Counted from the first letter of the stretch, positions 1 through 11,100 are shown. The stretch is DNA of 55,089 nucleotides from an uncultured bacterium (GCA_938040325.1 CALHXW010000161.1:1-55089), one strand, 5' to 3'. Numbers and translations: made by a program. Notes: generated by a model not told the origin, from the letters alone.

Positions 1-24
1 CCCGCAGCAGTCGTCGTGGCTAGT

Positions 25-96
25 GTGGGCAACGTGAGTTTTGCGAACGTTGTCCAAGCCGCTCGTGGACAACGTGAGGTTTGCGAACGTTATCCA
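25..96. repeat. Two tandem dyad elements, 40-bp period
   Basis: Two near-identical copies of about 32 bp lie at 25-56 and 65-96, exactly 40 bp apart. Each contains an inverted repeat: CAACGT (30-35) with ACGTTG (47-52) in the first, and CAACGT (70-75) with ACGTTA (87-92) in the second. A 40-bp spacing is close to four helical turns, so both dyads face the same side of the DNA, as paired operator sites do. They lie beyond the 3' end of the minus-strand EGF gene, so any target gene would be left of the window. The operator role is inferred; the repeats are seen directly. Confidence 0.5.
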
Positions 97-112
97 GTCG
101 GCGGTGTGGAGG

Positions 113-163
113 TGGGTGAGGCCGGCGCGGTTTTAGAAGGCGGCAACGTGTTTGCCTCACCCA
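113..163. repeat. 10-bp perfect inverted repeat
   Basis: TGGGTGAGGC at 113-122 is perfectly complementary to GCCTCACCCA at 154-163, with 31 bases between. It lies just past the stop of the minus-strand EGF lipoprotein gene, so it could fold at the end of that transcript. No T-run follows on the minus strand, so it is not a typical intrinsic terminator. Confidence 0.4.
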
Positions 164-216
164 GCTGTGCACGGACGACGTCAGCGGCGGCACGTTCAAA
201 ATGGCTAAGGTCGCTG

Positions 217-3200
217 CTAGGGCGTCCACTCGAAGCAGCCCATGTCCCAGGCGCCATCGACCGCGCGTTGCATCCCGTCGAGGTCAATCTCGACGCTTGG
301 ATCATCAAGTGCCTTGTTGCGGGGCGGCGACTGCTCGGTCAGCCGGAAGTTGTTGGCGCTTTGGTCGACGAATGCTGGAAATGCGTCGAGCGGCTGATCG
401 CAGCTCCAGGTGGTGCAGCCGCCTGCCGAGATCGCGCCGGAGACATCGGAGTACTCAAGCTCGACGGCGCCCTGCACCGCATAGATGTCGGGCTGGCTGC
501 CGGGATCGAGCGGCCAGACGATGCTGTTGCGGAGCTGCAGGAGGTTGTTGGTGATGACGCTGCCAAAGCTGTGGTTGTGGCCTGCGATCGTGACGAAGTT
601 GAGGGTGACCACACCCGTAGATGCCACCATCATTGCCGGGGCACCGGTCGCCGAGGTGTTGTTTCGGATGAGCACGTTGGTCGCCTTGAGCGACGGTCCT
701 GCCGCATAGACGCCGCCGCCCAGACCGCTACTACCCTGGCCGAATGCCTGGTTGCTGGCGATGCTGGTCAGCTCGAGGTTCACGGTCGAGGCCTCACCTG
801 CATAGAGGCCTCCACCCACACCACCGAGCGCACGGTTGCTGCTGAGCAGACTGTTGGACAGCAGCAGTCCGTCAGAGCCATCGACCCAGACACCGCCACC
901 ACTCTTGGTTGCGTCGTTGGAGCTGGCCACGAGCTTGTCGACGACGACCTGGTCAGACTCAAACACGAGCATCCCCCCGCCGAAGGTTGCGTCGTTGTTG
1001 GTGAGGTTTGCCGTCGAGGTCGTCGCGCCTGGACAGTTGTTGAAGGCCATGGCGCCGCCGCTGCCCGCTTGGTTGGTGGTTAGCAATAGCTGTCCGAGGA
1101 CGGCTTCGGGCGAGTCGCCGAGATAGAGTCCTCCGCCGCTGCCGCCCGTCGTGTTGGCGCGGCCCGTGAGATTGTTGATGCTCGCAGAGGCCGAGTTGAG
1201 CAAGGCAAGTCCGCCGCCGTCTCCTGTCGCATCGTTGGCATCGACCGTGACGTTGTTGAGCGATGCGTCATTGGTCCCCTCGATCAGGGCACCGCCCCCG
1301 TGACCCGAGACCACTGTGTTGTTGTTGATGGTGACGGACGTCAGCGTTAGGCCGTTGCAGTCATCGCAGTAGAGTCCGCCGCCTCCCTGGTCGGCTTCGC
1401 TGTTGCGAATGATCAAGGTCCGTAGCGTCGCTCCGCTGGCGCCAAGGCCGAGCACGGAGCCACCGAATGGGACAGCAGCGCTTGAGCGCACGTTGCCTTC
1501 TTCGATGGTAAAGCCGTCGACCCACACGTCTGGCGCTAGCGTCAGCGTGTGGCCGCAGTTGTCTTTGAAGTCGTTGATCGCGTTGATGTCGCAGCTCAGG
1601 ACGGTCCGGTACGCCACCGGGTCCCGGGTCTGCATGTCTGCGTCGTCGTCCTCCGCGTCGAACCCACCGAACATGGCCACTCCGGCGGGCAGGATGAACG
1701 TGGATTCCTGGCCGGTGGTCGATGGCCGGTACGTCGCGCCGTCGTTGTGAGCCGAGACCCAGATCGCGTCCCCTGCTTTGGCGGCGGCAATGGCGTCTTC
1801 AAGCTTCGTGAAGGCGTCCTTCCAGCGCAGGCCCGTGAAGGGGACGGTGGCGTCGCTGTTGTCGACATGCCACACGTACGGGTCACGCGGTGACGGGCCG
1901 GCTTGGAACTCGTAAGCTCCTGCGTCGTGGGTCTTGGTGCCGCCCCAGGACACCTCCTTGCGCACAAACTTACGGATGTCGTCGGTGACGTTGGTTTCCG
2001 CAATGTCGATGGCGGCCGAGTTCGACCACAGCCGGAGGTCATTCGGCCACGCAACGAAGCGCGGCTTGTCGTTGACGTTCGCGCCGCTTCCCCACACGCC
2101 AAAGGGATCGGAGACGATGCTTTGGGTGATGTCGATCGCCGCCGTTACCCCGGCGATCTCATTGGATTGGCCTCCCCCATTGGACCAGATGATGCTCGCG
2201 TCGAGCGTCGTCTCGCCGGTCGTCGTGCTGTGATAGACGGCTGTGCCCGACTCGGCGCTACCGTTGGTCAACGTGGCGTGGGTCAGCATGGCGACGCCTT
2301 TGCTGTTGTAGGTGTGGCCGCCCGACTGGCTGGCCTGGTTGCCCTCCAAGACGACGTTGCGCGCCACAAGCTCGCCGCCGCTCAGCTCAATGCCGCCGCC
2401 CACAGTCCCCGCGCTGTTGTCGCGGACCTCGCAGCGCTCAAGCGTCACGCTCGAGGCGAACACGGACACGCCGCCGCCGTTGGTGCTGGCGGCGTTGTCA
2501 TCGATGGATGAGTCCACAAAGTTGGCGGTCTCTGCGCTCACGAGGCGGACCCCGCCACCACGGCTTGTCGACGTGTTGGCAGTGATTGTGGTGCCCACAA
2601 CCGTGAGGTTGTTGACGCTGTCGACGTAGAGCCCGGCGCCACCGCCGGTCGTGGCGCTGTTGGTTCGGATGACGACATCGCGCAGCTCGACGGCGCTGCT
2701 CTCGGCCAGGTAGACGCCGCCGCCACGAACCGCAGCGTTGTCGCGAATCAACGTGTTGGCGACCGTGGCCTGGGAGACGCCAGCGCCGTAGATGCCACCT
2801 CCATTTGCGTTGTCACCACTGCCAGTGGCGGCACCGTTGTTCACGACAAAGCCATCGAGACGAGTGCTCGACCCAAGCACGACGACGTGAGGGGACAGGT
2901 CTGCGCCATCCAGTTCGGCGATGTTGGCCGTCCAGTCGCGGGCCGCAAGTGACGTCTCGTTGCCGGCAAAGCCTCCGTAGTAGTCAATTCCGTCGCGCAT
3001 CGTGAGCACCGGACCACCGCTGGTCGACTTGTAGACGCCGTTGGCAACCCACACGGCGCAAGTCGGCGCGAGCACGGCGGGCAGGCTCCCGAAGTCAAAG
3101 AACGCCTTGCCCCACGACAGCCCGTCGGCGGGTCCGGTCTGCGACCGGTCGACATAGATCGTGCACGGACCCGTCGAACCGCAGGTCGCGCCCGTGTACC

Positions 3201-6200
3201 CCGGGTAGCAGTCGCACTCGAAGCGGACATTCGGAGCATTCGCCGGGTCACGGTTGACGCAGACGCCACCAGGCGCCACGCAGTTGTCGGTGTTGGTCGC
3301 GCACTCGTCGATGTCGACACACACGTTGGAGCCGTTGTTTTCGTGGCCATCGATGCAGGCTTCACAGTCGAAACCGCCGGCGTTGTTGACGCAGATCTCG
3401 GTGGCCGTGCAGCTGGGATGCGGCCCGCTGGCACACTCGTCGATGTCGTCGCACTGCCCGGTCGTGCTGTTGAGCACGTAGCCAGCAGCACACGCATCGC
3501 AGACAGAGTTGTTGGCGTTTGTGCACGTGACGTTGCCCGTGCAGCCGGCGACGGGCGTGCAGTCCGTGCAGGTGGTACCGGAACCAAAGGTGCCGGGATT
3601 GCATGTGCAGCTGAAGCCGCCGTTGGTGTTGGTGCAGGTCGCGTCCGTGTCGCAACCGGCGGCTCCGGTCTGGCACTCGTTGATGTCGACGCAGACCTCA
3701 ACGCCGTCATCGAGGGCATTCTCAAAGCCGGCCGCGCAGCTCTCACAGTCAAAGCCGCCCTGTGAGTTCACACAGACCCCCGACACACCACATTGCGTGT
3801 CCGGTGGATCGCACTCGTCGATGTCGACGCACGCGCCGTTGATCAGCTCAAACCCGCTGGCACACGCATCGCACACCGAGTCGGTCGCGCTCGTGCATGT
3901 GATGTTGCCGGTGCAGTTGCTGACGGCGCGACACTGGGTGCAGCCGCTGCCGCCGTGACCGTCGCCAAAGAAGCCCGCGCTGCAGGAGCAAGCGAACCCA
4001 CCCGCGGTGTTGGTGCAGCTTGCGTTCGTCGCGCAGTCGTCGGTGCCGGCGCTGCACTCATCGATGTCGACGCATGTCTCGCTGCCGTCGTTTTCGAAGC
4101 CGGTTGGGCAGTCGGTGCACGTGAAGCTACCGGGCGTGTTGGTGCATGTCTGCGTGCTGGTGCACGAGTCCGTGTTGTCGTCGCACTCGTCGACATCCAC
4201 ACACTGCCCGCCGACCAGCTCATACCCTGCCGAGCAGGAGCCGCATGTCGAGTTGTTGGCGTTGGTGCACGTCACCTGGCCTTGGCACCCGTCGACGGGG
4301 GAGCAGTCGTTGCAGGTCGTGCCGTTCCCATACGTCCCGGGGTTGCACGCACAGTCGAACCCACCTGGTGTGTTGGTGCAGGTCGCGCTGGTCGCACAGT
4401 TGTCGGCCCCCGTGGCGCACTCGTCGATGTCGGCGCAGGACTCGCCATCACCGGTGAAGCCACTGTTGCACGTGCACCCGAAGCTTCCTGACGTGTTGTT
4501 GCAGGTCGCGTTCGGATCGCATGTGTCGGTCCCGTCGGCGCACTCGTCGATGTCGGTGCAGCTCTGGCCGTTGCCCGTGTAGCCCGCGTTGCACGAGCAG
4601 CTGAAGCCACCGACCGTGTTCGAGCACGCGGCGTTGGCACTGCAGTTGTCGGCACCGGTCGCGCACTCGTCGATGTCGCTGCATGACTGGCCGTCGCCGG
4701 TGAAGCCGGGGTCGCACGCGCAGCTAAAGGAGCCAGCCGTGTTCGTGCACGTGGCATCGGGATGGCAGTCGTCGGCGTTGGTGGCGCACTCGTTGATGTC
4801 GGAGCAGCTCTCGCCATCGCCGCTATAGCCAGCTTGGCAGGTGCACTCGAAGCCGCCCGGAGTGTTGTTGCAGGTGGCGTTGCTGTCGCACGTCGCGGTG
4901 CCGTTGAGGCACTCGTTGACGTCGGTGCATGTCTGCCCGTCGCCGGCATAGCCGCTTTCGCAGGTACACGTGAAGCCGCCCGCGGTGTCGATGCACTCGG
5001 CGTTCGCGTCGCAGTTGTTGGCGCCTGTTGCGCACTCATCGATGTTGCTACAGCTCTGGCCGTCGCCCTCGTAGCCTGGATCGCACTCACACGTGAAGCT
5101 GCCGACGGTGTCTGTGCAGGTCGCGTTGGTCGCGCATCCCGCGGTGCCCGCCGTGCACTCGTTGACGTTGGAGCAGATGACGCCGTCTCCCTGATAGCCG
5201 GCATCGCAGGTACAGGTGAAGCTTCCTTGGGTGTCTGCGCACGTCGCCTGGGGCGAGCAGTCCGCAGCCCCGGTTGTGCACTCGTCGATGTTGCTGCAGG
5301 TCACACCGTCGCCGGAGAATCCCGGATTGCAGCTGCAGGTGAAGCCGCCATCGGTGTCGGTGCAGGCAGCGTCGCTTGAGCAGTTGTCCGTCCCGTCGGC
5401 GCACTCGTCGACGTTGAGCTCACACACGAGCCCTGTGAAGCCATCCGGGCAGTCGCACGTGAAGGGCGGATCCACGCCGTCGACGCATGTGCCGCCGTTC
5501 TGGCAGGGCATGTCGTCGCAGCCGTCCACGTCCTCGCTGCACGTGGGGCCCGCGAACCCGAGCGGGCACACACACGTGAAGCCGCCGATCTCATCGACGC
5601 ACGTTCCGCCGTTGTTGCAGGGGTCCGGGCTGCAGTCGTTGATGTTGGTGCAGGTCACGCCGTCGCCGGTGAACCCAGCGTTGCAGCTACAGCTGAAGCT
5701 ACCGGCCGTGTTGGAGCACGCCGCGTGGATGGCGCAGTTCGCCGCGCCCGTCACACACTCGTTGACGTCGTTGCAGGTGACGCCGTCACCGCTCCAGCCG
5801 TCACTGCACGCGCAGGTGAAGCCGCCGGTGGTGTTTGTGCAAGCAGCGTTGGGCGAGCAGTTGTCGGCGCCGGTAACGCACTCGTCGATGTCATCACAGG
5901 TCTGGCCGTCGCCGGCGTAGCCTGGGTCGCACGTGCACTCAAACCCGCCGTCGGTGTCGGTGCAGCTCGCGTCGTCGTCGCACGTCGCGGTCCCATCGGC
6001 GCACTCGTCGACGTTGGCGCATGTCAGACCGTCGCCGCTGAAGCCGGCACTGCATGTGCAGGTGAAGCCACCGCTCGTGTCGGCGCAGACAGCATTGGCG
6101 TCGCAGCCAGCGGTTCCGTCAGCGCACTCATCGATGTTGGCGCAGCTCGTTCCATCCCCGGCGAAGCCTGGGTTGCAGCTGCAATCGAAGCCCCCGATCG

Positions 6201-7896
6201 TGTCGGTACACGAGGCGTTGAGGTCGCAGCTATCGGTTCCTTCGGCGCACTCGTCGACGTTGGCGCAGGTCACGCCGTCGCCGCTGAAGCCGTCGTTGCA
6301 GGTGCAGGCGAACCCGCCATCGCCGTTGGTGCAGGTGGCGTTGTCGGCGCAGTCATCGGTCCCTGCCGCGCACTCGTCCACGTCGACGCCGCAGTGGACA
6401 CCGCTCCAGCCGTCTGGGCAGTCACACTCGTAGGTGCCAGGCAGCGTCGTGCAGGTCCCGCCGTTGAGGCAGGGCATGTCCTCACAGCCGTTGATGGCGG
6501 TCTCACAGAGCGGGCCGCTAAAGCCGATCGGGCAGTCGCACTCAAAGGTGTTGGGTCCATCGACGCACTGGCCGCCATTGCTGCATGGCTCGCCGGCACA
6601 GTCGTCGACGTCCTCGGCGCAGGTGGGTCCAGCAAAGCCCTCAACGCATGTGCAGCTGAAGCCGCCGAGACCGTCACCCTCGCATGTCCCGCCGTTGAGA
6701 CAGGGGCTGTCGTCGCAACCATCGGCCACAACGGTCGCCGTCAGGGTCGCCGTCAGCGGCAGTGCCACCGCGCCAATCGGCGCGTTGGGGTCCGCGAGCG
6801 ACGCGGTGATCGTGACCTGGCCGGGCGCAACGCCGGTCAGCGCGCCGCCATCGACCGTTGCAATGCTCGTGTCGTCGGAGGTCCATGCGGCGCTTGAGGT
6901 CACGTCAGCAATCGTCCCGTCGCTGAGCTCACTCGTTGCGGTCACCTGGACCGTCGCGCCCGCCACGATCGTGACGTCGAGGGTTGAGAGGTCAAGGGTC
7001 GTCATCTGTGCGTCGACCACCGTGATCGTGACGGTCGTCGTCAGGTCGTTAAAGGTTGCGAGCACCGAGGTGCTGCCAAGCGCGACAGGCGTCACCACAC
7101 CGTTGCTGACCGTTGCAACCGACGTATCCGACGAGGTCCAGGTCGCATCACTGGTCACCTCATCGGAAACGGCCGTCGCCGTCGCCGTCGCCGTTGCCGT
7201 CAAGCGAAGCTCCGTCCCCAGCGGAAGGCTCGCTACGCTGGGTGAGACCTCCAACGTGTCGTAGGCAGGGGCGCAGTCACCGAGGTCTTCGTCGGTCGCG
7301 CCGTCGCAGTCGTTGTCGAGCTGATCACACGATGACTCGCCCTCACACCGCTCTGCCATCGGGTCGCAGTCGCCGGTGCCTTCGTAGGCCGGCACTGAGC
7401 CGTAGTCGCATGCCACAATCGCGTCCGGATCGCAGCGGACAGCAAGGGCTGCGCCATCGGCCCCACAAACGCCTGCGTCGCGGCAGTAGAACTCGGTCAG
7501 GAACTGAAAGTCGTCGTTGGGGACGTCATTTTCGGCATCGTATTGGTTGGGGATGCAGTCGCCGTCCGTGTCCACGATGCGGCTCTCGGCCCAGTCTGCA
7601 AGGCCGTCGCCGTCGAAGTCGACGACACCGAGGCTGAGGTCGAGCTCCTCGCGGTCCGTGCGTCCGTCACCGTCCGTGTCCGGATCGGCAGGGTCTGAGC
7701 GCACGACGTCTACCTCAAGGGCATTGGTGAGGCCGTCGCCATCTTCGTCGCCCTCGGCGGTCACGCAGACGCTGTCGACGCAGTAGGTGGACTTGCACTG
7801 GGTGCTGCCGCTGCAGGTCGCGCCGATCGGTCGACGTTGTTCCGAACAACCAGCGAGCACGGCTAACGTCGAGAGGATGGTTAGGCTTCGAATCAT
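217..7896 (-). CDS. Giant EGF-repeat / beta-helix surface lipoprotein (2559 aa)
   Basis: Predicted secreted lipoprotein. The N-terminus has a lipobox ending LAGC with Cys17, and Ser at +2 favours the outer membrane. Domains in order: calcium-binding DxDGDG (TSP3-like) repeats at about 50-115; a MopE-type CD..DNDCDGATDED segment at about 155-205; two Ig-like (Big_2) domains at about 216-390; a long array of EGF and calcium-binding EGF modules (DxDEC, CxNxxGxFxC, GDGxxC) at about 392-1575; then two right-handed beta-helix blocks, each ending in a choice-of-anchor-Q-like signature (DAGAYEF near 1990, DMGCFEW at the C-terminus). The start is ATG at 7896, with GAGGT 8 bases upstream. No enzyme motif was seen. 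The architecture suggests a long adhesive or structural stalk with a beta-helix head, but the partner is unknown. The next gene upstream, also on the minus strand, is another exported Cys-rich protein. Confidence 0.9.
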   Translation of the reverse strand: MIRSLTILSTLAVLAGCSEQRRPIGATCSGSTQCKSTYCVDSVCVTAEGDEDGDGLTNALEVDVVRSDPADPDTDGDGRTDREELDLSLGVVDFDGDGLADWAESRIVDTDGDCIPNQYDAENDVPNDDFQFLTEFYCRDAGVCGADGAALAVRCDPDAIVACDYGSVPAYEGTGDCDPMAERCEGESSCDQLDNDCDGATDEDLGDCAPAYDTLEVSPSVASLPLGTELRLTATATATATAVSDEVTSDATWTSSDTSVATVSNGVVTPVALGSTSVLATFNDLTTTVTITVVDAQMTTLDLSTLDVTIVAGATVQVTATSELSDGTIADVTSSAAWTSDDTSIATVDGGALTGVAPGQVTITASLADPNAPIGAVALPLTATLTATVVADGCDDSPCLNGGTCEGDGLGGFSCTCVEGFAGPTCAEDVDDCAGEPCSNGGQCVDGPNTFECDCPIGFSGPLCETAINGCEDMPCLNGGTCTTLPGTYECDCPDGWSGVHCGVDVDECAAGTDDCADNATCTNGDGGFACTCNDGFSGDGVTCANVDECAEGTDSCDLNASCTDTIGGFDCSCNPGFAGDGTSCANIDECADGTAGCDANAVCADTSGGFTCTCSAGFSGDGLTCANVDECADGTATCDDDASCTDTDGGFECTCDPGYAGDGQTCDDIDECVTGADNCSPNAACTNTTGGFTCACSDGWSGDGVTCNDVNECVTGAANCAIHAACSNTAGSFSCSCNAGFTGDGVTCTNINDCSPDPCNNGGTCVDEIGGFTCVCPLGFAGPTCSEDVDGCDDMPCQNGGTCVDGVDPPFTCDCPDGFTGLVCELNVDECADGTDNCSSDAACTDTDGGFTCSCNPGFSGDGVTCSNIDECTTGAADCSPQATCADTQGSFTCTCDAGYQGDGVICSNVNECTAGTAGCATNATCTDTVGSFTCECDPGYEGDGQSCSNIDECATGANNCDANAECIDTAGGFTCTCESGYAGDGQTCTDVNECLNGTATCDSNATCNNTPGGFECTCQAGYSGDGESCSDINECATNADDCHPDATCTNTAGSFSCACDPGFTGDGQSCSDIDECATGADNCSANAACSNTVGGFSCSCNAGYTGNGQSCTDIDECADGTDTCDPNATCNNTSGSFGCTCNSGFTGDGESCADIDECATGADNCATSATCTNTPGGFDCACNPGTYGNGTTCNDCSPVDGCQGQVTCTNANNSTCGSCSAGYELVGGQCVDVDECDDNTDSCTSTQTCTNTPGSFTCTDCPTGFENDGSETCVDIDECSAGTDDCATNASCTNTAGGFACSCSAGFFGDGHGGSGCTQCRAVSNCTGNITCTSATDSVCDACASGFELINGACVDIDECDPPDTQCGVSGVCVNSQGGFDCESCAAGFENALDDGVEVCVDINECQTGAAGCDTDATCTNTNGGFSCTCNPGTFGSGTTCTDCTPVAGCTGNVTCTNANNSVCDACAAGYVLNSTTGQCDDIDECASGPHPSCTATEICVNNAGGFDCEACIDGHENNGSNVCVDIDECATNTDNCVAPGGVCVNRDPANAPNVRFECDCYPGYTGATCGSTGPCTIYVDRSQTGPADGLSWGKAFFDFGSLPAVLAPTCAVWVANGVYKSTSGGPVLTMRDGIDYYGGFAGNETSLAARDWTANIAELDGADLSPHVVVLGSSTRLDGFVVNNGAATGSGDNANGGGIYGAGVSQATVANTLIRDNAAVRGGGVYLAESSAVELRDVVIRTNSATTGGGAGLYVDSVNNLTVVGTTITANTSTSRGGGVRLVSAETANFVDSSIDDNAASTNGGGVSVFASSVTLERCEVRDNSAGTVGGGIELSGGELVARNVVLEGNQASQSGGHTYNSKGVAMLTHATLTNGSAESGTAVYHSTTTGETTLDASIIWSNGGGQSNEIAGVTAAIDITQSIVSDPFGVWGSGANVNDKPRFVAWPNDLRLWSNSAAIDIAETNVTDDIRKFVRKEVSWGGTKTHDAGAYEFQAGPSPRDPYVWHVDNSDATVPFTGLRWKDAFTKLEDAIAAAKAGDAIWVSAHNDGATYRPSTTGQESTFILPAGVAMFGGFDAEDDDADMQTRDPVAYRTVLSCDINAINDFKDNCGHTLTLAPDVWVDGFTIEEGNVRSSAAVPFGGSVLGLGASGATLRTLIIRNSEADQGGGGLYCDDCNGLTLTSVTINNNTVVSGHGGGALIEGTNDASLNNVTVDANDATGDGGGLALLNSASASINNLTGRANTTGGSGGGLYLGDSPEAVLGQLLLTTNQAGSGGAMAFNNCPGATTSTANLTNNDATFGGGMLVFESDQVVVDKLVASSNDATKSGGGVWVDGSDGLLLSNSLLSSNRALGGVGGGLYAGEASTVNLELTSIASNQAFGQGSSGLGGGVYAAGPSLKATNVLIRNNTSATGAPAMMVASTGVVTLNFVTIAGHNHSFGSVITNNLLQLRNSIVWPLDPGSQPDIYAVQGAVELEYSDVSGAISAGGCTTWSCDQPLDAFPAFVDQSANNFRLTEQSPPRNKALDDPSVEIDLDGMQRAVDGAWDMGCFEWTP

Positions 7897-8148
7897 GGCT
7901 AGTACCTCGTGTGGCTTGCCCCCGTTTCCGGCTCTCTGCTTCGGCTGCGGGAGACGCGTTCGCTATTATGTCGGATGCGTGCCTTGTCGCCAGCAAAATG
8001 CGAGCGCGAGCCGACGAGGTCAAGCGCTGGGCCAGCTCCCGCAGTCGGAAAGCCTCGTCGTTCTAACGGACTAGCGAACGCCAGCGGCCACGCGTCACAC
8101 GAGTCGCGTCTCGGACCCGTGTCGATCGGCGGGCGCTCGCATATTGGG

Positions 8149-11100
8149 TTAGCGCAGGACGCTCAGCTGGCGGATCACGGCCTCGATGTAGGCGTCTTGT
8201 GTGCAGCGGGGATCGTCGTTGGGCATGGCGCACTCGACCTCGACCGAGTAGGCAACACCGAAGCGCACGAAGCCGACCTCGACGATCATGTCCATCCGCG
8301 TCGACAGAGGCCCCATGTAGGTTGCTGGGCCATCCGGCGCCTCAAACGCTAGGCTCGTGCCCGTGACCACCACGGTGTGGTTGTCGGTTGGGATCGAGAT
8401 GGCGTACCACCCCTGTCCGGTGGTCACGAGGCCGTGCTCAAGCAGTCCCTCAACGTTCGGCGCGAGCACTGGGATGTCGGCGTTCCTCAGCGGCTCGCTC
8501 ACGCCCCGCGGGAGCCAGCCGGCATCAAAGTGGGGATGTGCCTCGACAGCGTCCCAGTCCACCGGCGACGTCACGAGCTTTGTGGCGGACTCCACCTTCC
8601 AGCGGATGTCTTCACCCGCCCCGCGAATGCCGAGCGCGGACGTTGCCAGGAGCATCACGCCGGCGACGACTAGGGCCGCGCGCTTGCGATAGACGAGCAG
8701 CGCGGTCAACAGCAAAAGCCAGATGGGAAGGGCTTCCTCGCTGCTGCTGGCGCAACAGCTGCTACCGGACGTGCGGCTCACAAAGCTAACCTCCCGGCCT
8801 GGCGTCAGGTTCCCGGCAACCCCGTCACCCGGGGAAAGATCCCCCATGAAGGTGTCGCTTGTTGCATCGCCTCCGCTGGTGTCGCCTTCGGTGTCCGGGT
8901 CGTTGCCGTCCGTGCAGTTGACGGGCTCGACGCACTCGCCCCAGCCCACGCCGTCGCAGACCTGAAAGCCCGTGAGGCAGCCGGCCGTCGATGCCGTCAG
9001 CGCGCACGGGCGCTGGCTGCCTGGGAAGCATGCGTTTCCGCAAGCGCCGTCCTCATCGACCGCGCCGTCGCAGTCGTCATCGATCCCGTTGCACTCTTCC
9101 GCACTCGGCATGCCGAGTGCAGCGTTGCACGCCATCGAGCCGTCGCCTGCGCAGATGAAGATGCCGGTGCCTTTGCAGCGACCTGTACCGACGGTGCAGG
9201 TCTGTCCAAGCGGGTAGTCCTCGTCGACCTCACCGTCGCAGTCGTCATCGAGGTTGTTGCACTGCTCGAACTGGCCGACCCCGGCAACGGCATCACACAC
9301 CGTTGACAGCGCGTCCGGAGCGCAGACCTTGCTGCCATTCGTCACGCAGCTGCCGCTGCCTGCCGTGCAGGTGACGCCGACGTCGAAGCCTTCGTCGACG
9401 GCGTTGTCGCAGTCTTGGTCTTTACCGTCGCAGCGCTCGGGATTGCCGGGGAAGCGGTCGCCGTTGTCGTCGTCGCAGTCACCGTCAGCGACGCTGACGC
9501 CGTCGTTGTCCGTGTCTGCTTCGTTTGGGTTGGGCGTTGGGTTGACGGGATCGATCGTCGCTACCGGGATCGCCTTGATGTAGTCGACGACGACGCTATC
9601 GGCGGCACTGCTCGACCAGTCCAGGCGCAGCTGGGTGATGTTGCCAGCCCACGTCAGCACGTCTGCCATGTCGACGTGCACAACCTGCCAGACATTGCCA
9701 CCGGTCGTCTCGAACCCCTTGGACTTTGCGGCCGTCCAGGTGTTGTCGCTGTCGCTGCGAAAGGAGATCGTCGGGCTTGCGGCGAGGCTCGACTTGACGC
9801 GTAGCTCAAGCGCCTTGTTGTCGATGGTGTTGATGAGTGCGGCAGGCCCAACCACCCGCCCGTTGGGGCCGGTGGTCGAAAACGACAGCGCGTGCTGGCC
9901 CACGGCGACCGAGACACCGGCCACACCCGTCCCGGCTCTCCAGCCCTCGGTGTCGGCCGTGTTTGGCCCGTTGAACGCCCAGTGCTCGCGCGAGTAGACG
10001 TCGTGCTCTTCGTAGTCACGCAGGAGCACGCCTGCGACATTGGTCTCGACAGGGTCGTTCCACGACGTCTGCTCGCCATAGTAGTCACCCACGTGCCAAA
10101 CCCATGCGCGCACGTCGGGGTGGTCGGCTTCGCCGATGCTGTAGCCGGCGCCGGCCATGTGGATGCGGACTTTCCGCGTCTCGCCGGGTGCCAACGGGCC
10201 GATGCGGTACTTGCCGGATGCTGGCGGCGCCGTGAGGGGCGGGTTCAGGGGATCGCCGTCTGCGTCGGCGTAGATCCAGCTCGTCTGGTCGTTGGCGGGC
10301 GCGTCGGTGTAAATGTGGTAGGCGAGCGGCTCGAGATAGGGGCTCTGGATCCACACGCCGACGAACACGCTGTCGGCCGTGGCCGAGGCCCCTGGAGCGT
10401 TGGTGACCCAGACCTCGGTGATGAAGTCGTCGCCGACGTAGATGTCGTGAATCCCGGCACTTGAGCCCTCGGGACGAAAGTCTTCGGGGTCGTTGGGATC
10501 GATGCTGAAGCTCTTGACGTCGATCGAGATCTCCGGCTCCGCGTCGACGCCGATGAGCTCCTGGTACGACGTGACGAGGGACATGTAGGGCGAGACATAC
10601 ACGTTGCCGAGGCCCGAGATGTTCTTGCGCATGTCGTAGTGGAGGTGAATCGTCGTTGGGGTGCCGCCAAACGCGTTCGACACGCGCCCGAGCAGCTGGC
10701 CCTTGGTCACGAAGTTGCCGACGCTGACCTGCAGTGACGAGGGGTTCATGTGAAGGAAGCGGTGCCGGACCCCGCTGGTCGACTGCAAGTAGACCGTGTA
10801 GGAGCCGATGCTCGTGATCGTTCCGGCCTCGCTTGCCACGACCCAGTGGCTGTTGTCGACACAAGTAGCGGGCCGCATGTCCTGGCCTTGGTGGCCCTTG
10901 CCAGACGGGCACAGGGGCATGTCCCAGCTGCGGGTCTCACAGTAGTTGTCGAACCACGGGTAGGAGTAGTTGTTGGCGTGGCATTGACCGCCGCTTGGAC
11001 CCTGGTAGCCGCCGTGGCCCCAGACCTGCGAGTTGAGGTAGGCGGGTGAGTCTTGAATCGGAAAGCGCATGCCAGGAGCGTGCACGGTTGTGGTGGTTGA

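Noticed and set aside
16-1083. 355-codon plus-strand frame at the left edge
   Set aside because: It lies mostly opposite the beta-helix end of the EGF lipoprotein, which has recognisable domain sequence. The plus translation has no family features.
7171-7201. GCCGTC hexamer microsatellite in the EGF gene as a phase-variation switch
   Set aside because: The unit is six bases, so gain or loss keeps the frame and only changes a Thr-Ala run. It cannot switch the gene on or off.
7965-7970. CATAAT on the minus strand as the -10 of the EGF gene
   Set aside because: The best -35-like matches are 14 or 20 bases away, so the spacing is poor.
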